DNA of 64,000 nucleotides from Austropuccinia psidii. Taxonomy: Eukaryota; Basidiomycota; Pucciniomycetes; Pucciniales; Sphaerophragmiaceae. The stretch lies in assembly GCA_023105745.1 (NCBI GenBank), contig JALGQZ010000013.1, forward strand, positions 25,805,105 through 25,869,104. Reading direction: 5' to 3'. Positions 44,101 to 56,600 of this stretch are shown here, in pieces; the stretch's first letter is position 1, and every line of letters begins with the position of its first letter. The notes below the pieces were generated by a model. It saw only the letters and a list, made by a program, of their open reading frames with translations. It ran no database searches and was not told where the DNA came from. A program made the translations under genes and the position numbers.

Positions 44101-45029
44101 TTAAAATTACACAGACTGTTTGGTAAAAAAATAAGCAGAATCAAAGGCTTGAAAATATTTTAGAAAGGGTTTATCATATTATATTCCTCATCATTGTGAA
44201 ATAATGCTGATGATAATATAATTCATTATGTGCACACCTGTGGAAATTTTCTGGAATGGTGTGATGTGGCTAAATACCCCATTGTAGCATCACAATTTAA
44301 TGAGCCATGGGTATTTCCACATACCGAGGAGGTAGTGGGAAATGGATTTCAAGTTTACCACAGAGTTGAATTACACTTGCACTCACACATATTTAATGAT
44401 TTGGTATTAAAAATTGATAGAGACATAGAGTTTTGTGATGGGATTGAAAAAAGGGTAAAAAAAACTACTGGTAGATTACCAGAAGCTTGATTGATAAATG
44501 ATGGCGAGATTCCTGAAGGGCTATCTTTTCAGGTATTCGATAAATATTAGCTCAAAGGTTGTAGTAAGATGCAGACTCTTGCCCTAAAGATACTTGACTT
44601 GATGTTTATTAGTGCAAATGGGGATGCTCTGAAATAAGTTAGAAAAAGAAATGTATGACCACAGCTACCAATTAAGGTTTTGTAAATAGTTTGTGTGGGT
44701 GGAATGAAATCTGATTATTAGTGCTGAAATGCACAAAAAGGTGAAAGAAATTATAATATAAGAAATATGAATTTGAATTCATTATGGTGTACTTATCCAT
44801 GTTTTTCTATTGCTCATTTTCATTGAAAAAATAATTCATAATTTCAATCCAGCTCATGTTGTCCATAGTTGTGGACCTGTGACAGGGTGAAAAGGAGTTA
44901 TCAGCTCTTTCAAACACAAATTAGACAATATCAGGAAGCCTCATGCAGTTAATGAGAGTTTCTTCCCTTGGACCTATTTGTAGTTGGAACATGGGACTCC
45001 AATAAAGAAAGATTTCAGAATAAAAATAT
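44101..45029. other. Mostly no gene; short frame 44230-44490
   Basis: One 86-codon frame at 44230-44490 is hydrophilic and unrecognised; it may be a further scrap of the relic upstream. Nothing else is supported. Confidence 0.25.
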
Positions 45030-47395
45030 GATCAGGGACACATATGAGCTTGAAAGGTACCTTTGGCATATTGACCTCAGCTGAATGAGGAGTGATTTAG
45101 TGAATAACCTTGACAGGTCATTGTTGGCCAATACAATGCATTCAATCAACATCCTGAGCCTCAATGACTGGGCTCCAATTGGGCTCCTGGGAAGGTGGAT
45201 GTCAAAGTTGGAAAATTTAGGTAAATTTTTGGGGTTCCCCTCACCATTAAATAGAAAATATTAGCACAAGTTATGTTGGTGCCTGTTTTCAGGATGAATA
45301 GAGAATTTCTCCAGGGACTTCTTTTGGCCTCTTTCTGTATTTGTTCCCCAACTTGTGCTGAAAGTATACAGAGATGACAAGTAAAATATCAATGCTACCA
45401 AAAAAAGGCGGTCATATGAATTCCAGTGGGAATGGATGTATATGATTATTGACTCAAATATCAAGTGATTGGGTCATTTGTGACAAAACCACCAATTTTG
45501 ATGGGCCACACTCTTATTGTTTGTTCTTCAGTAAGCTTTTGAGGAGGTGTTAAATATTAATACTCACCATGCATGTTTCCACATCAACAATAGTTTGGAT
45601 GATTGTTGAGTTACGCTCAGTGCTCCAACCCTCATGGTCTTCCAAATAAGGATCTGCCATTGTGTTAAGCATTATATGGTGGTTACAAAATATACGCAGC
45701 ATATTAATAATTCTGAAAAATTCTCCTTGTCCTTTAATTTTTTATGATAGGAGTTCTTTTCATAATGCATAATATTATTTCTGCATTGTTGGGTTAAGTG
45801 GGAGCAGTTTATAGTGATGGCTGATAGTGGGGAAGGATTGGATATGGGTGGTTTTGGTGCAGCTCAAGATCAAATGGCACAATGCCAAATGCAAAATATC
45901 ATTGATACCTTTGGAAAGAATATTCAGGATGAAAGCTGACCAATTATCTTGATCTGAGCTCTGGGCTTGGGCTTTGAATGATATTATGTCCAAAAGGTCA
46001 TAAATGGTGTTGTGAATGGGTGTTACCATTAAACATATTTTACAGAATGATTGGAGGATATTAATGGAATGGTTAGTTGCAGTTTATTGAGAGCAAATAT
46101 AGCTATAAGATGGGAAAAGGGTTATTGGATATAATAGCTCATTTGATTTATTGAAAGATCAGACACTCACTGTGCTTCAGCCAAAATTATACAATCCCAA
46201 TTGGTTTTGAAACTGCATGATGTAGAGGTATTATTTTGGCTGAAATCTTGGGTGATAGTACTGTAAGAAGTGATGATGATAGGACATTCTAAGATGTTGG
46301 CCTTAGAGAATGAGTGAGGAGTGGAGGCATGGTAGATGTTGGCTTGCAGTGCTCCAGCCCAAGCATGCTTGGTAATTTCTGCTTGCCAGTTGGTCATTAA
46401 GCAAAGTGGGCAGATGATAATGTTGGGTGTGTATCAGTGGGGGGTTTTCATTAGCTGCTCCTTGGAGGTACCAATTAGTGCAATGGCCTCAATGGTTTTA
46501 CCTAATCAGATATCATGTACAAGAAGTCCACCAAGAGTGGTATTGGTCAAAAGGGATTTAAATGAGCCGGCCACCTTGTTTGTAATTATGTGCCTGGCTT
46601 TAAAAGTGGATACAGGGGATGAGGTGGCCCAAAGCATACATGTGTATTTTCCATTGGGGATTTCTAAATCCCAGAGATATGTGAGTCCAGTTTTTTGATG
46701 AGGTAGGAGGGGGGTATGAATCATGGAAGGGGTCAGGGTCATCATGGGAGGGTCTGATCCACTGGGTAATTGTATCAGTTTTTTCTTGGATGAAAAATAA
46801 AAGGCAGCTGGATACAAGGGTGGGGCCATGTTTGAAGTGGGAGTTATGGGAGTAAAAGCTTGAAACTGACTATGGGAATTGCAGTAATATTATTTAGGAA
46901 TTTCAAGTTTGAAGTCTTGTTTTCTGAAACTTTCAATTATGAATAGAATGTTTGAATAACATGTGAAGAACATCAATGCTATATTGGGCTTTTGAGATGA
47001 GGCAGGATCATACTGATCAGTCATCAATACTCCCTCAACAAATAATGTTTGGGTAGGATTAGATTGGAAATTTTCAATGCATGCCCCACCAGGACCACAC
47101 TGCATGAGAATTTGTGGTGCCCCAAGGAATCGTATAAAAGTGTTGGAAAGATTTCTAGGGAGTGAGCCAATAGTATGCTGGTTATTGGGAGATATACAAA
47201 TATGTTTTGTTGATTGTGCCATAAGATAATCCAAGAATTTAAGTGGGAATTATCAGTATGTAAGGTTATATCACTATTTATTTTAATACAAATATTAATC
47301 ATCCCAATGAGAAGTGGTTGTGAAGGGGTTGGTATTATGCTATTATAAGTTATTTGGGGATGGTGGGAATCGACATGAGAGGGAAAGCTTAGCAA
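45030..47395 (-). pseudogene. SNF2-family ATPase (Rad5/Rad16-like) relic with introns
   Basis: Minus strand. Helicase motifs in order: LLPHQKTGLTYLWDLE (46760-46700), an in-frame TGA just before LGKTIEAIALIGTSKEQ (Walker A, near 46500), ICP-CLMTNWQAEITKHAWAG (motif Ia), ITSYSTIT, DEAH box as ILAEA-H with Asp changed to Ala (46171), CLMVTPIHNTIYDLL (motif III), FFRIINMLRIFCNHH (near 45690), ILKTGTNITCANIFYLM (motif V), EPNWSPVIEAQD and GQQ (motif VI, 45190-45110). Introns with intact borders remain at 46170-46103 and 45244-45187, so it is not a retrocopy. The order fits SWI2/SNF2 chromatin ATPases. At least three stops and the lost Asp make it non-functional. Confidence 0.85.
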
Positions 47396-48792
47396 AGGGA
47401 ATGAAGAGCAAAATGCAGAGGTGGAGGGGATTATATGAGAAGCAATAATGGGGGCAAAGGGGGATCTCCTGTGGTTATGTGGATGGTGGGTTGGAACATG
47501 AGCCTCTTGGATTTATAATTTTAATATTCAATTTAGGAATATATCAAGGAAAGGTGGAAAAAATGTGGGTGCACTGAGACAACTTCTGAATATGCAGCAT
47601 TATATCGCAGGATTGGTGGACCAAAGTTCACGTTATTGTATTAAAAATTGAATGGAATATATCAGCTTCTTGTACAGGGGAATATTGGAGGAAGGAAGCC
47701 ATGTTTGATGGTGTGACAGCAAAAAGTGGATGAATCTTATGCAGGTCAATGCTTGTGCAGTAACCTTGGGGAAATGGTGGCGGTCAGAATCAAAATTTCA
47801 CCATTGTGATCTTTTTGTTTGGGCTGGTGAGCTATGTACGGTGGAATGCTACCAAAGATGAGTTTGGTTGTTGGAAAACATGCTTATGGTCTCATGCCTA
47901 CTGGGATTCCAGGTGTGAATGTGTGACCTGAATAAGGGGCACCAGGTGTGACCCATGATCCACTTACACATTATTCCTATTGTGTTTGAGGATCTAACTA
48001 ATCCATGCATATTGGAATCAGGGTTTTTCCCTGATGCATGTGAGACTCTCTGGCTAATTAGGCCGCCCCCACAAGCTAATTGTTGTCCAGAAGACACATT
48101 CCAAAAGTTCCTCCATGCATGTGACAACTTCTGGCATATGCCCTGTGGTGTTATATGTATGAATGTGTCACCGTGAAAAAATATCCAGCCTCACTGATCA
48201 TACGTGGGTGTTATTTTAATGTGTGTGAGGTTGTAGATCATCTGTGCAGATAGTCCTCAGGCATGTGAGCATCTGCAGTTCATTGGGCCACATTCACAAG
48301 CAAATTATTGGCAGGAAGACAGGTACCAAAGGTTTGGCCAAACATGTGAAAATTGTGTGCATATAACCTGTGGAGGGGTGCACGTGAAAGTGTGTACCAG
48401 CCCAACAATCTGTGTTTTCAATTTACATTAGAAGGCACCAGTCATAGCTTTCCCGGGCCTCAAAACCAGAAATAATCCACTGTGTACATATGACCCCAAT
48501 CATTTCTCATCCCAATATGGACCCTTGAGAATAACCTGGCAGACACCAGCATCTGTGTGGTAGCTACATGGAAATATTCAACAAGGTGCATAAAAGGGAT
48601 GCATTTGAGAAATTTTACTAGATTCCGTGAGGTAATTTCATGTTAGATTCTTGTACAGAATTTTCTCAGCCCTGCCACGTACACCAAAGGTATACAGTAT
48701 GTAGCAAAATGTTGGCTAATATACAAATTAGGATAGTGTAATAAGTGTTAAGCTGGCATGCATATTACAGATGAGTATTCACATTCCCATCT
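47396..48792. other. No gene seen; contains 225-bp duplication
   Basis: No supported coding region. A diverged tandem duplication lies at about 48030-48420. Confidence 0.35.
48030..48420 (+). repeat. Diverged tandem duplication, period about 225 bp
   Basis: Landmarks recur in order: GCATGTGAG, TTAGGCCGC / TTGGGCCAC, ACAAGC-AATT, CCAGAAGACA / CAGGAAGACA, CATGTGA-AA-T, ATAACCTGTGG or ATGCCCTGTGG, GTGTCACC / GTGTACC. Confidence 0.5.
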
Positions 48793-49194
48793 TTGGCACA
48801 CATTCAGCTCACGTGTCACAAGCTCAGTGTGGCAAATCACCTGACTTGCACCCACAAGCTCAACATGCATAGCTTTTCACAATACAGTTTCAAAAGATCA
48901 ATGTTTAAGTTCTTTGGAATGCAATGGTTGGAGCACTCTTTTCCAAAATTCATTGGAAGGCCCACTTCTGTGCACTTCCTCAAAGCGTATGAAATGCTAG
49001 GCCTGGCGTACATTTCTTTTGATGTCATGCCAAGTTCTCAGTTTGTTCCTTACAAAGATTATATAGCAATAGCTCAGCAGGGGAGCATTTGTTCTTTTTC
49101 TAAAAATAGCTCAACAGATGTGCAATTCAAGTTTTCACCAACTGAGCAGTTCAATTATGACGCCAAGGCAGAGCTGAGCAATGGGTCAGCCTAA
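48793..49194 (+). other. Unrecognised open frame, 133 codons
   Basis: An ATG-to-TAA frame with mixed composition (LEHSFPKFIGRPTSVHFLKA, QFKFSPTEQFNYDAKAEL). It begins in a repeat-like stretch (CACAAGCTCA twice). No family or promoter recognised. It could be chance or a fragment. Confidence 0.2.
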
Positions 49195-49293
49195 GCTCAT
49201 TATGTATTCACTCATTTTACAGCCTCTCCACCATTTTTCAACCTCTATTACACAGCCGTAATGGTGGCATGCTTGCTGCAGTGACCTCAGACC

Positions 49294-49327
49294 AAATGCA
49301 CCATGTACTTTTCTGCATGGTGCATTT
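49294..49327. other. Perfect 12-bp stem hairpin
   Basis: AAATGCACCATG, a 10-nt loop, then CATGGTGCATTT. No adjacent gene makes its role clear. Confidence 0.5.
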
Positions 49328-49570
49328 GTGGATTGCAGCCCCATGCAGATTCAACAATGCCCTCACAAAAGAACTCCCAGGAAATTGTGGGAATTTTTTA
49401 ATGAAACAAAGGGGTACTGAGTATTCAAAGTGATCGAATTGCTATAATAAGTGCAGTTTTATTCTCATATGCAGCATTGACTCTGAATGAGATTCATTTC
49501 ACTGACTGGCATTGAAGCTGAGACATTGGTGGGTGCTGTGACTGCTGCCACTCGCTCAGCTTCTTCCTGG

Positions 49571-49578
49571 TATAAAAG
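49571..49578 (+). promoter_or_regulatory. TATA-like box with pyrimidine-rich start region
   Basis: TATAAAAG followed about 20 bp on by a C/T-rich tract (CCTTTTTTTCTCACCC). It may be an old LTR or gene promoter. No intact gene follows. Confidence 0.3.
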
Positions 49579-49899
49579 ACCATCTGCCCTTTTTTTCTCA
49601 CCCACTTCACTTTGTTCCACTTCATCCGCTCTTCTCATACCTGTGCATATTTCACATGGTCTTTCTTCCTCTCCAATTTTTTCTACCACACTAAAATAAC
49701 CACTCCCTTTCCTTTTTGCTGTATTTTTTTCCTGATTATACATCAAGAACCCTGCTTCCATCTACATCATGCATAATCTTCTCCATTTGACACTTTTGTA
49801 TATGTTATGTACTTCTCTCAATACTCAATCTTCATTATGACTTTCTTTCGGACTTTTGAAAAGTCACTGGTAGAGTTTTGATAATTGATTTACATTTTG

Positions 49900-51400
49900 A
49901 ATTTTTAAATAATTGTATGTATTCATTTTTTCTTCACACTTTGCTTTCTATTCAGTTAGTAACCAAAATTTTCTTCATTTTGGATTTCATGCACTTTGTG
50001 CACTTAGCGGGGTATCCCCTGCATTCACTTGTCCCCAATGGCCTCTGCCTGTGATTCTTGCAAATATGCACACAAATATTTCTTGTTTGTTGCACGCCCC
50101 TTCTGACCCTGCATCCAGAAGAGTTCCCCCACCAGAAGCCCTTGTGAGGACTCCTTTGTATTTTGAAATAATGAGAGCACTCCTGAGCTCAAATTGACCC
50201 TGGGAACACTTCCACATGATCAGCCCAATTCCCTCCAGTATTGATATTTCCACTCCTCCTCTTAGGCCACCATCCAATGGTAACTTAACTCCTAAACTGG
50301 AGCAAAGTGATTATCCAGACAATGAAAGATGGCCATGGTCAGAGGACCTTTGAACTTGGGCTTATCATCACCCATGGGATTTAACTGCCAAAATAAGTTT
50401 TTTTTCTCCTCCTTGACTCATTTTCTTCATGCAATAACACTGACTCTTCTTCTTCACCCATAGAACAAAACCTACCAAATTTCCCTCAGCAAGAATCTCC
50501 CATTCACCGTATGCCTTGCGAGCAAACTCCATGGCAGCCCACTCAAGGCATGAGTGGCACCCAATGGTCAGAGGACTTATTCGGCAGTAAGAAGAAAGCT
50601 CTTCCATTTCTCATTTTAAATTTAAGATGAAGTGAACTGACTCTGCCTATATTTTTAGAACCCTCCCAACAAGATGAGCCACCCATTTGCAGCCCCACCC
50701 CACCTATTCCAGGCCTGAGTCAAACCTCAGATTTTTAATTACCATCACATGAGAACAATTCAACTCTTGGTCCTTAACCTGAGGTGGCTCCAATGTAATC
50801 AACGGAGCATCTTTTTGGTAAGTACCAATTTTTACTTTTTTCCTGTTACCACCCTTCCCTCACCACTCCTTTGACCATCTCCACCTTGTCCTTCCATGTC
50901 CTGCTCAATAATCCTCATTGATGATACACCTGTCAGAACGCCCCCTCCCCAGCCTTCCCCTCCTGTTCCCTGTTCTGAAACTCCCCCCATTGCCTTCCCC
51001 AGAGAGACCTCTTGCTACCCCCCTCCCCCCAGTGCACAGCTCACCTCCTTCCCACCAGGAGGCTCTGCAGGAATTTACCAACTTGAAACTAACTCTCATG
51101 ATTCCTCAAGCAATCTTCCACAAATAAATCAACTGAATCTTGTTGGAGCATTGCCAATTTCTCTACATGATTCCCTTTGTGGATGAAATTCATCAAAATG
51201 AGATTCACCAGGAATTCCAGGAGGAACAAAACTCCCTCCTTGGCCATGCATTGGAGGCTTATCCAAATGAAGACATAACAGGGATAGTTTCAAAGTTTCT
51301 AGAAAGGTCAAAAATCAAGAAAAGAAGGTTTTGCAATGTTTTCAATTATTTACTTTTGTAATACACTCATTCAAAGAATTTAGTTTTAATCAATGAAAGA
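49900..51400 (+). other. Possible decayed gene, unrecognised
   Basis: Several coding-like but broken plus-strand pieces: 49913-50197, a Pro-rich stretch at 50896-51186 (TPPPQPSPPVPCSETPP), and 51180-51361 (QEFQEEQNSLLGHALEA). ATGGTCAGAGGAC occurs at 50335 and 50566. No domain recognised; confidence that it was ever one gene is low. Confidence 0.25.
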
Positions 51401-51466
51401 ATTGTTCATTTTATTCTACATTCTTTGTTTCCGTTGCATTATCTTATTTCCTCAACAGTGAAAATA

Positions 51467-52833
51467 TGTCACAGGGGCTCTTGGGGAAAACAAGAGTGGC
51501 CTGGCACTCAGCAATCAGGGAACTCACTTGGAATACTCCAAGGAATAAAGATGAAAAGGATAATGGAAATGAATTTCTCAAATAAATAGTCAGGTACAAA
51601 AATGAGATTCAATCAGATAAATAAGAAGCCAAATGGACAAAGAGCCAACCAAGTAAGTACTTATTCACTGTTTCAACTTTCCAGAAGGAACAATGGAATT
51701 ATAAAATGATATGACCACCAATATCTACTGACAGGCAAAGAAATAAAAGGAAAGAGGTGCTAAATGAGGGACTTGAAAATATCATTATTCACTTAACAAA
51801 AATATAAGATAAATAAAGATAGAATTAAATCAAAATATATTCATTAACAGGGGTCAAATCCTGACAGGGTCAAAGGAGGCTGGTATATCTGGAACGTTGA
51901 GAGCCTGACTCCGTCAGGCTGGCAGCTGGTGTGTATTTAATACCAAAATCTGTATTGATTGTCTGATGGAATTTTTAACTTGCAAAATTGAGAAACTAAC
52001 TGGGGTGAATGATCTTCCCATTGTGTATGATTGAAATACATGTCTTGATGAATCCATTCTATATTCAATGAGTGTAGTTGCCAAGGTGTATCATGGAGGA
52101 TTAAAACTTGACATATTGTTGTGGAACTACCTCTTTAATACCCCTTTAGAATTAACTGCAATTATTCCCTTGGAGGAATAGTTTGAATGAGACTATACAA
52201 TGATGGCTTCATGGCACCATTGATATTCAAGAGTAACACTTGTCCTTGAGCCTTGACAAATCCTATGGATGATGTGATGCCTTGTGAACCTTATGAAATG
52301 TTTAAATAACCTTGTGAAATTGGCTCCATTGCATTGCTGGTGAAAGAATATGCAAAATGATGTATAACACCATTTATGGCACTTTTGGTTATTGGATGGT
52401 GAAAATGGCCAAAGGTCTTTTGGGATCACGGCAAGAGGATGAGAGTGGAAAATGGGTTTTGGTGGCTTCAGAGGTGGAAAGGTGGTATTTGAATGTTTTG
52501 GAAAATACAGCTAATACAGCTTTAAAACTATATTTGTGCAAAGTGTGCAAAAATGTGCAAATTTTGCAGAAATGCACAAAAAGGGGAAAAGTATTTAAAG
52601 CTTAAAAAGCCAAATACACACTTTTGCGCTGAATTTTCCTGTTGACTGGTAAATACAAAAGCCTTCCAAAATGGGAAATCTGTCCAGGGAAGGCCTGATG
52701 ATGATGAAGGGACCAAGTTGGGTCTAGATTGTGACATAACCAGAAATGGCCAATTCGGCCAATGATTATGGATATGGCCAAATTTCCATAAATTAGATAT
52801 AGCATGGATATGTGAATTGCCATGGTTGTGACA
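51467..52833 (-). repeat. Solo LTR related to element B
   Basis: 1367 bp, minus strand TGTCACAACC...CCTGTGACA. It shares with the A and B LTRs the terminal GGCCTGGCACTCAG-type block, the U5 stem (CTCTT/AAGAG), ATATACCAGCC and a T/A-rich predicted RNA start near 51840. No second LTR or internal region is nearby. Flanks AAATA and ATTTC do not match, so the duplication has decayed or one end is rearranged. Confidence 0.8.
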
Positions 52834-52883
52834 ATTTCTGTGATTGGGTTCAACATGTACCCCATGACTCTAATGTCAGACCA

Positions 52884-53255
52884 TGAGCATGGTAAGCTGC
52901 AGAGAGGATAAGGCGGGGGTGCGGAAGCATAAGGAGGGGTGAGGGGAGAGATGGGGTGGAAGTCTTGGAGTCATATCTTGAGGGCTCTGTGGGAGCATAA
53001 GCATGGTAAGTGGCGGGGGTCTGGAAGAATACAAGAGGTGAGGGCAGTGATGAGGTGGTGGTGTTGGAGGCATATCTTGAGGGCTCTGCCAGAGGCCTTG
53101 GAGGCATATGTTAAGGGCATGGTGGGAGTGGGAGAATGGTAAGAAGCTGGGATGGGAAAGCATAAGGTTGGGTGAGGGCTGCATTGAAGGCATATCTAGA
53201 GGGTGCTGCAAGAGTGTATGAATGGTAAGTGGAGGAGAGGATTAGGAAGGGGTGC
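52884..53255 (+). repeat. Minisatellite related to 23001-23410
   Basis: Units of roughly 110-120 bp with GAGCATAAGCATGGTAAG, GGAGAGGAT, GGAAGCATAAGG, GGCATATCTTGAGGGCTCT. It begins 50 bp after the solo LTR. Confidence 0.7.
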
Positions 53256-53553
53256 AGAAGCCAATTAAGGAATGACAAAAGCCATGGTGAAGGTTGAGTT
53301 CATCAGGAAGAGGGGAGGAAGTCATCTCAGGAAATAATATTAGCATGCCAAACTGCTGCCTTGAGAAATGAGGTATAATTATCTGAACCTTTAAAATGGT
53401 GTTGATATGGGTTTTTGCTTTGACTGACATACTCATGTGACACATTTGATGATTGACACTGTCTTGACCCAGACCTGACCTGGCGCACTAGATCCAGTGA
53501 GTATGTGACACTAATGCTACTGAAGCAATATTTTATACTGACAGTGATGCAAT
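53256..53553 (+). mobile_element. Subterminal segment shared with 23411-23773
   Basis: Aligns with the segment after the other minisatellite (CTGAACCTT, GATATGGGTTTTTGCTTT, ACTCATGTGACACATTTGAT, TTGACACTGTCTTGA). Confidence 0.6.
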
Positions 53554-53559
53554 GTGATG

Positions 53560-53601
53560 TCAATCACCAGCGATTGAAGCAACATTCTCGCTGGTGATTG
53601 A
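53560..53601 (+). mobile_element. Conserved transposon terminus with perfect 13-bp hairpin
   Basis: TCAATCACCAGCG, a 16-nt loop, then CGCTGGTGATTGA. This is the best-preserved member of the four terminal motifs and probably shows the ancestral hairpin. Confidence 0.65.
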
Positions 53602-53639
53602 TAATCATAATAAACCATGGGCTTTATAATTGTGATTTT

Positions 53640-56600
53640 TTGAGGTCATAATCTGATATAATTCCACCTGTAAAAATACCACAATTAATCAGATGGTTAA
53701 GTAATGTTGGAGGCTTGGAATCCCCACAAAAGGATAAAAAGGTGTATTGAATCTCTCTCAGGTGTTCATTTGTATTTTTTCAAAGGTTTATTATTCAATT
53801 TAAAAGCTTCCCTTTGAGTTATATCTGGATTATTCTGAAATTCCTAGCCTAAATGATAATCTTAACAACAAACAGTGCATTCTCAATTTTCAATATTGTT
53901 CAAAGGTATTTATTTCTTGTCGTCATTGAAATATGTGATAGCTCCTAGAGACTCCTTAATAGATCATTTCCTCAATGGGATTCTTGGTAAATATACTCAA
54001 CATGAGTCTCTCATTCTGTGAAGCCTTTATGACTATTAATCCTTCCCAGAGGAGCAAAACAATTATTTGAATATCATATTTCATCATTGACTCCCTTTCA
54101 AATAAATTTAAAAGAAACAAACTTACCTTCTATCCATGTTCAAAGTGGATAAACCAAGCTAGGATCATTATTAAATATTTGAATTCTGAATGAGAAAAAT
54201 GTAGGCAACACCCATAGTGTGTTTTACCCAAATATGATAATATTGGCTGTTATCAGAAGATTTCAGACTTTTTCAGAAAAGTTAAAAGCCTTCATAAATT
54301 GGAAGATTTTTTTCCTTTTGTCAATTTCAAAACCTATGTTAAGTTAAGCCATTTATATTGAAATTATTCATGGGAGTCCTAACAGATAATTTGAAGCTTT
54401 TTTATGGCTTTGAATGTATGAGTTGGTTAATCCCAAGGAGAGGGGAATACAGAGTGAGTGGCAACGTATGTCATATAACTTCACCTCATGATCATCAGAA
54501 TACCAATCAAGGTTAAACTCCTTTATTGAGGGAATTCAAACATTTTTTCAATCTGGATAGTAGAAGTTGAGCGTGTTTTTAAGAAGAAACAGATTTATCC
54601 TCCATTTTGAAGGAATTAAGTGCATCTTAATTTTAGATACCAGTTGCATCTTTACAATCTAGTTTTGAAAATGTTTGAATCTTTGAAAATGTAAAAAACG
54701 TTAATCATTAAGATATATTCCACAATATATTATCAAAGCTTAATCTTTGGTATATGTTGATATTTTTGCACGGGAAAGAAATTACTTCAAAAATATGCAT
54801 AAAATCCATATCTCAAAAGTTGAACTTAATGTATTCACATAGACAGATACTCCTTATCATCGGTTTATAAGCGGAAGATAAATATTACCTTATCTCTTAG
54901 AATATTCTTACTCAAGGCTTTAAATTACCATATTTAATTTTTTTTAAGAGCATTAGAATTAATTTAAGAACTAATTCAAATGAGTGACTACAATATATGT
55001 GCTTTAATATTTATTTTGACGATATTCTCAAAATGACGTTCAAAGTATATGTACCCACATTTCACTTGAAGATAATTTGAGGTAAGAATGACACTAGTAA
55101 CATCAATTTTATTCAAAGGTGTAGGCTTGTTGGGTTGAAAATTGATTCATCATGTTGCATTTTTCCTTTTTGGTAGTGTAAATTTCCTCTTACAAGATCC
55201 TTTAACACATATGAGGCATGATAATATTAAAAGGCCATTTTGTTGTAAATTGTTTGTCATAATTCAATATAATTAATCTGTGAAATAAAATAAACTTGTA
55301 GAATAAGATCTCATATCAGTATTATTAGACTTTCATTGTCTCATTATTAAGAACTTCCATTGAAAGAACTTAAGGATTAGAGCTTTCTTTTATTCTTCAA
55401 AATAATCAATGATATTGTGTTCTGTAAAATCTTGTTTAATAAATATTTTTGAAAGCCTTTCTGAGTCCCTTCATTCTTCTTTTTATACAATAACTCACAA
55501 ATGAGTTTCCCATTGACATCTCGTTTCTCACGATTATCTTTTTCCTCAATTCAATAGAAAACTTTAGCCTATGGTAAAAGATTTCAGAGAACTATTTGTA
55601 TTATTTATATCTTGGCACCCATAAATTAAAAGAAAATAATATTCTCCTTAGTATATTTTTCAATTTAGTTTGGTAAAATTCTTGGTTTCATATAGCTCAA
55701 TAGACAGATTCTATTAATTTTTAAATATAATCATTATAATTTTGCTTATTTAAAGCTCCAATATGTTGTATAATACATTTGTAAATATTTATATTAATTA
55801 CTGTAATTCAAAGCTATATTTTATTATAGTGTGAGGAAAGTGAGATTTATATTAAATGTCTCTGCTATTATAATGGGTTTCAGAGGAAAATCTTACAAAT
55901 TAGCTTTGGTCCTTGTAGGATATTTAGACTTATGCTCAATTACAAAGGCTCACCTTCTGCCTAAAGATCATTCTGTCTATGACGCGTTTTAAGTATTCTT
56001 TTTTTATGCATTCATCATTTTTTATCAATCTTGAAGCAGTCTCACATGACTTTTTCCATTTAATGAATATATCATTTTCAAAATAATTAAATACAGAAGG
56101 GATCTATTTATAAATTTTCTTTGTTATACAAATTAAAATTTATGAAATTATATGTATTTTGTTTTCATTATACAATCAAAGCATTTATGGAATGAAAATA
56201 CCTTGGGGAAATATCAATAATAGACCAATTTCGTTTTGATAAAAAATTAATTCGCGTCAATTATAAAGGCTTATGTAAAATATCTATAGCCATCAGGTAA
56301 ATTGTTTCCACTTCAAGAAACACTGCATTCAAAACTTCATTATTTGAAATATTTGGAACAGATTCTGAATTGTGGAGAATTCTCTAAAACCTTCATAATT
56401 GACAAATTGTTCAATTGAGGAAGAATAATTTCTTGGGCATCTCCCACTATAAAGATTTTCTTAAAACTAAATGAAAATTTTCAATACTGGCCCTCACAAG
56501 GAATATGGACCAAAATAGAAGCCGGGGAATAAAGAAAAAAGCTTTCCTTATGAAGGAAGAAGAAATTGAGTAAGGGGTTGAATAATTATTTATATTCCCT

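Noticed and set aside
51462..52838. Intact target duplication around the solo LTR
   Set aside because: Flanks AAATA and ATTTC do not match.
53560..53601. Helitron 3' end
   Set aside because: A subterminal hairpin is present but no CTRR end or TC start was found, and the family encodes Tnp2, not a Rep/helicase.
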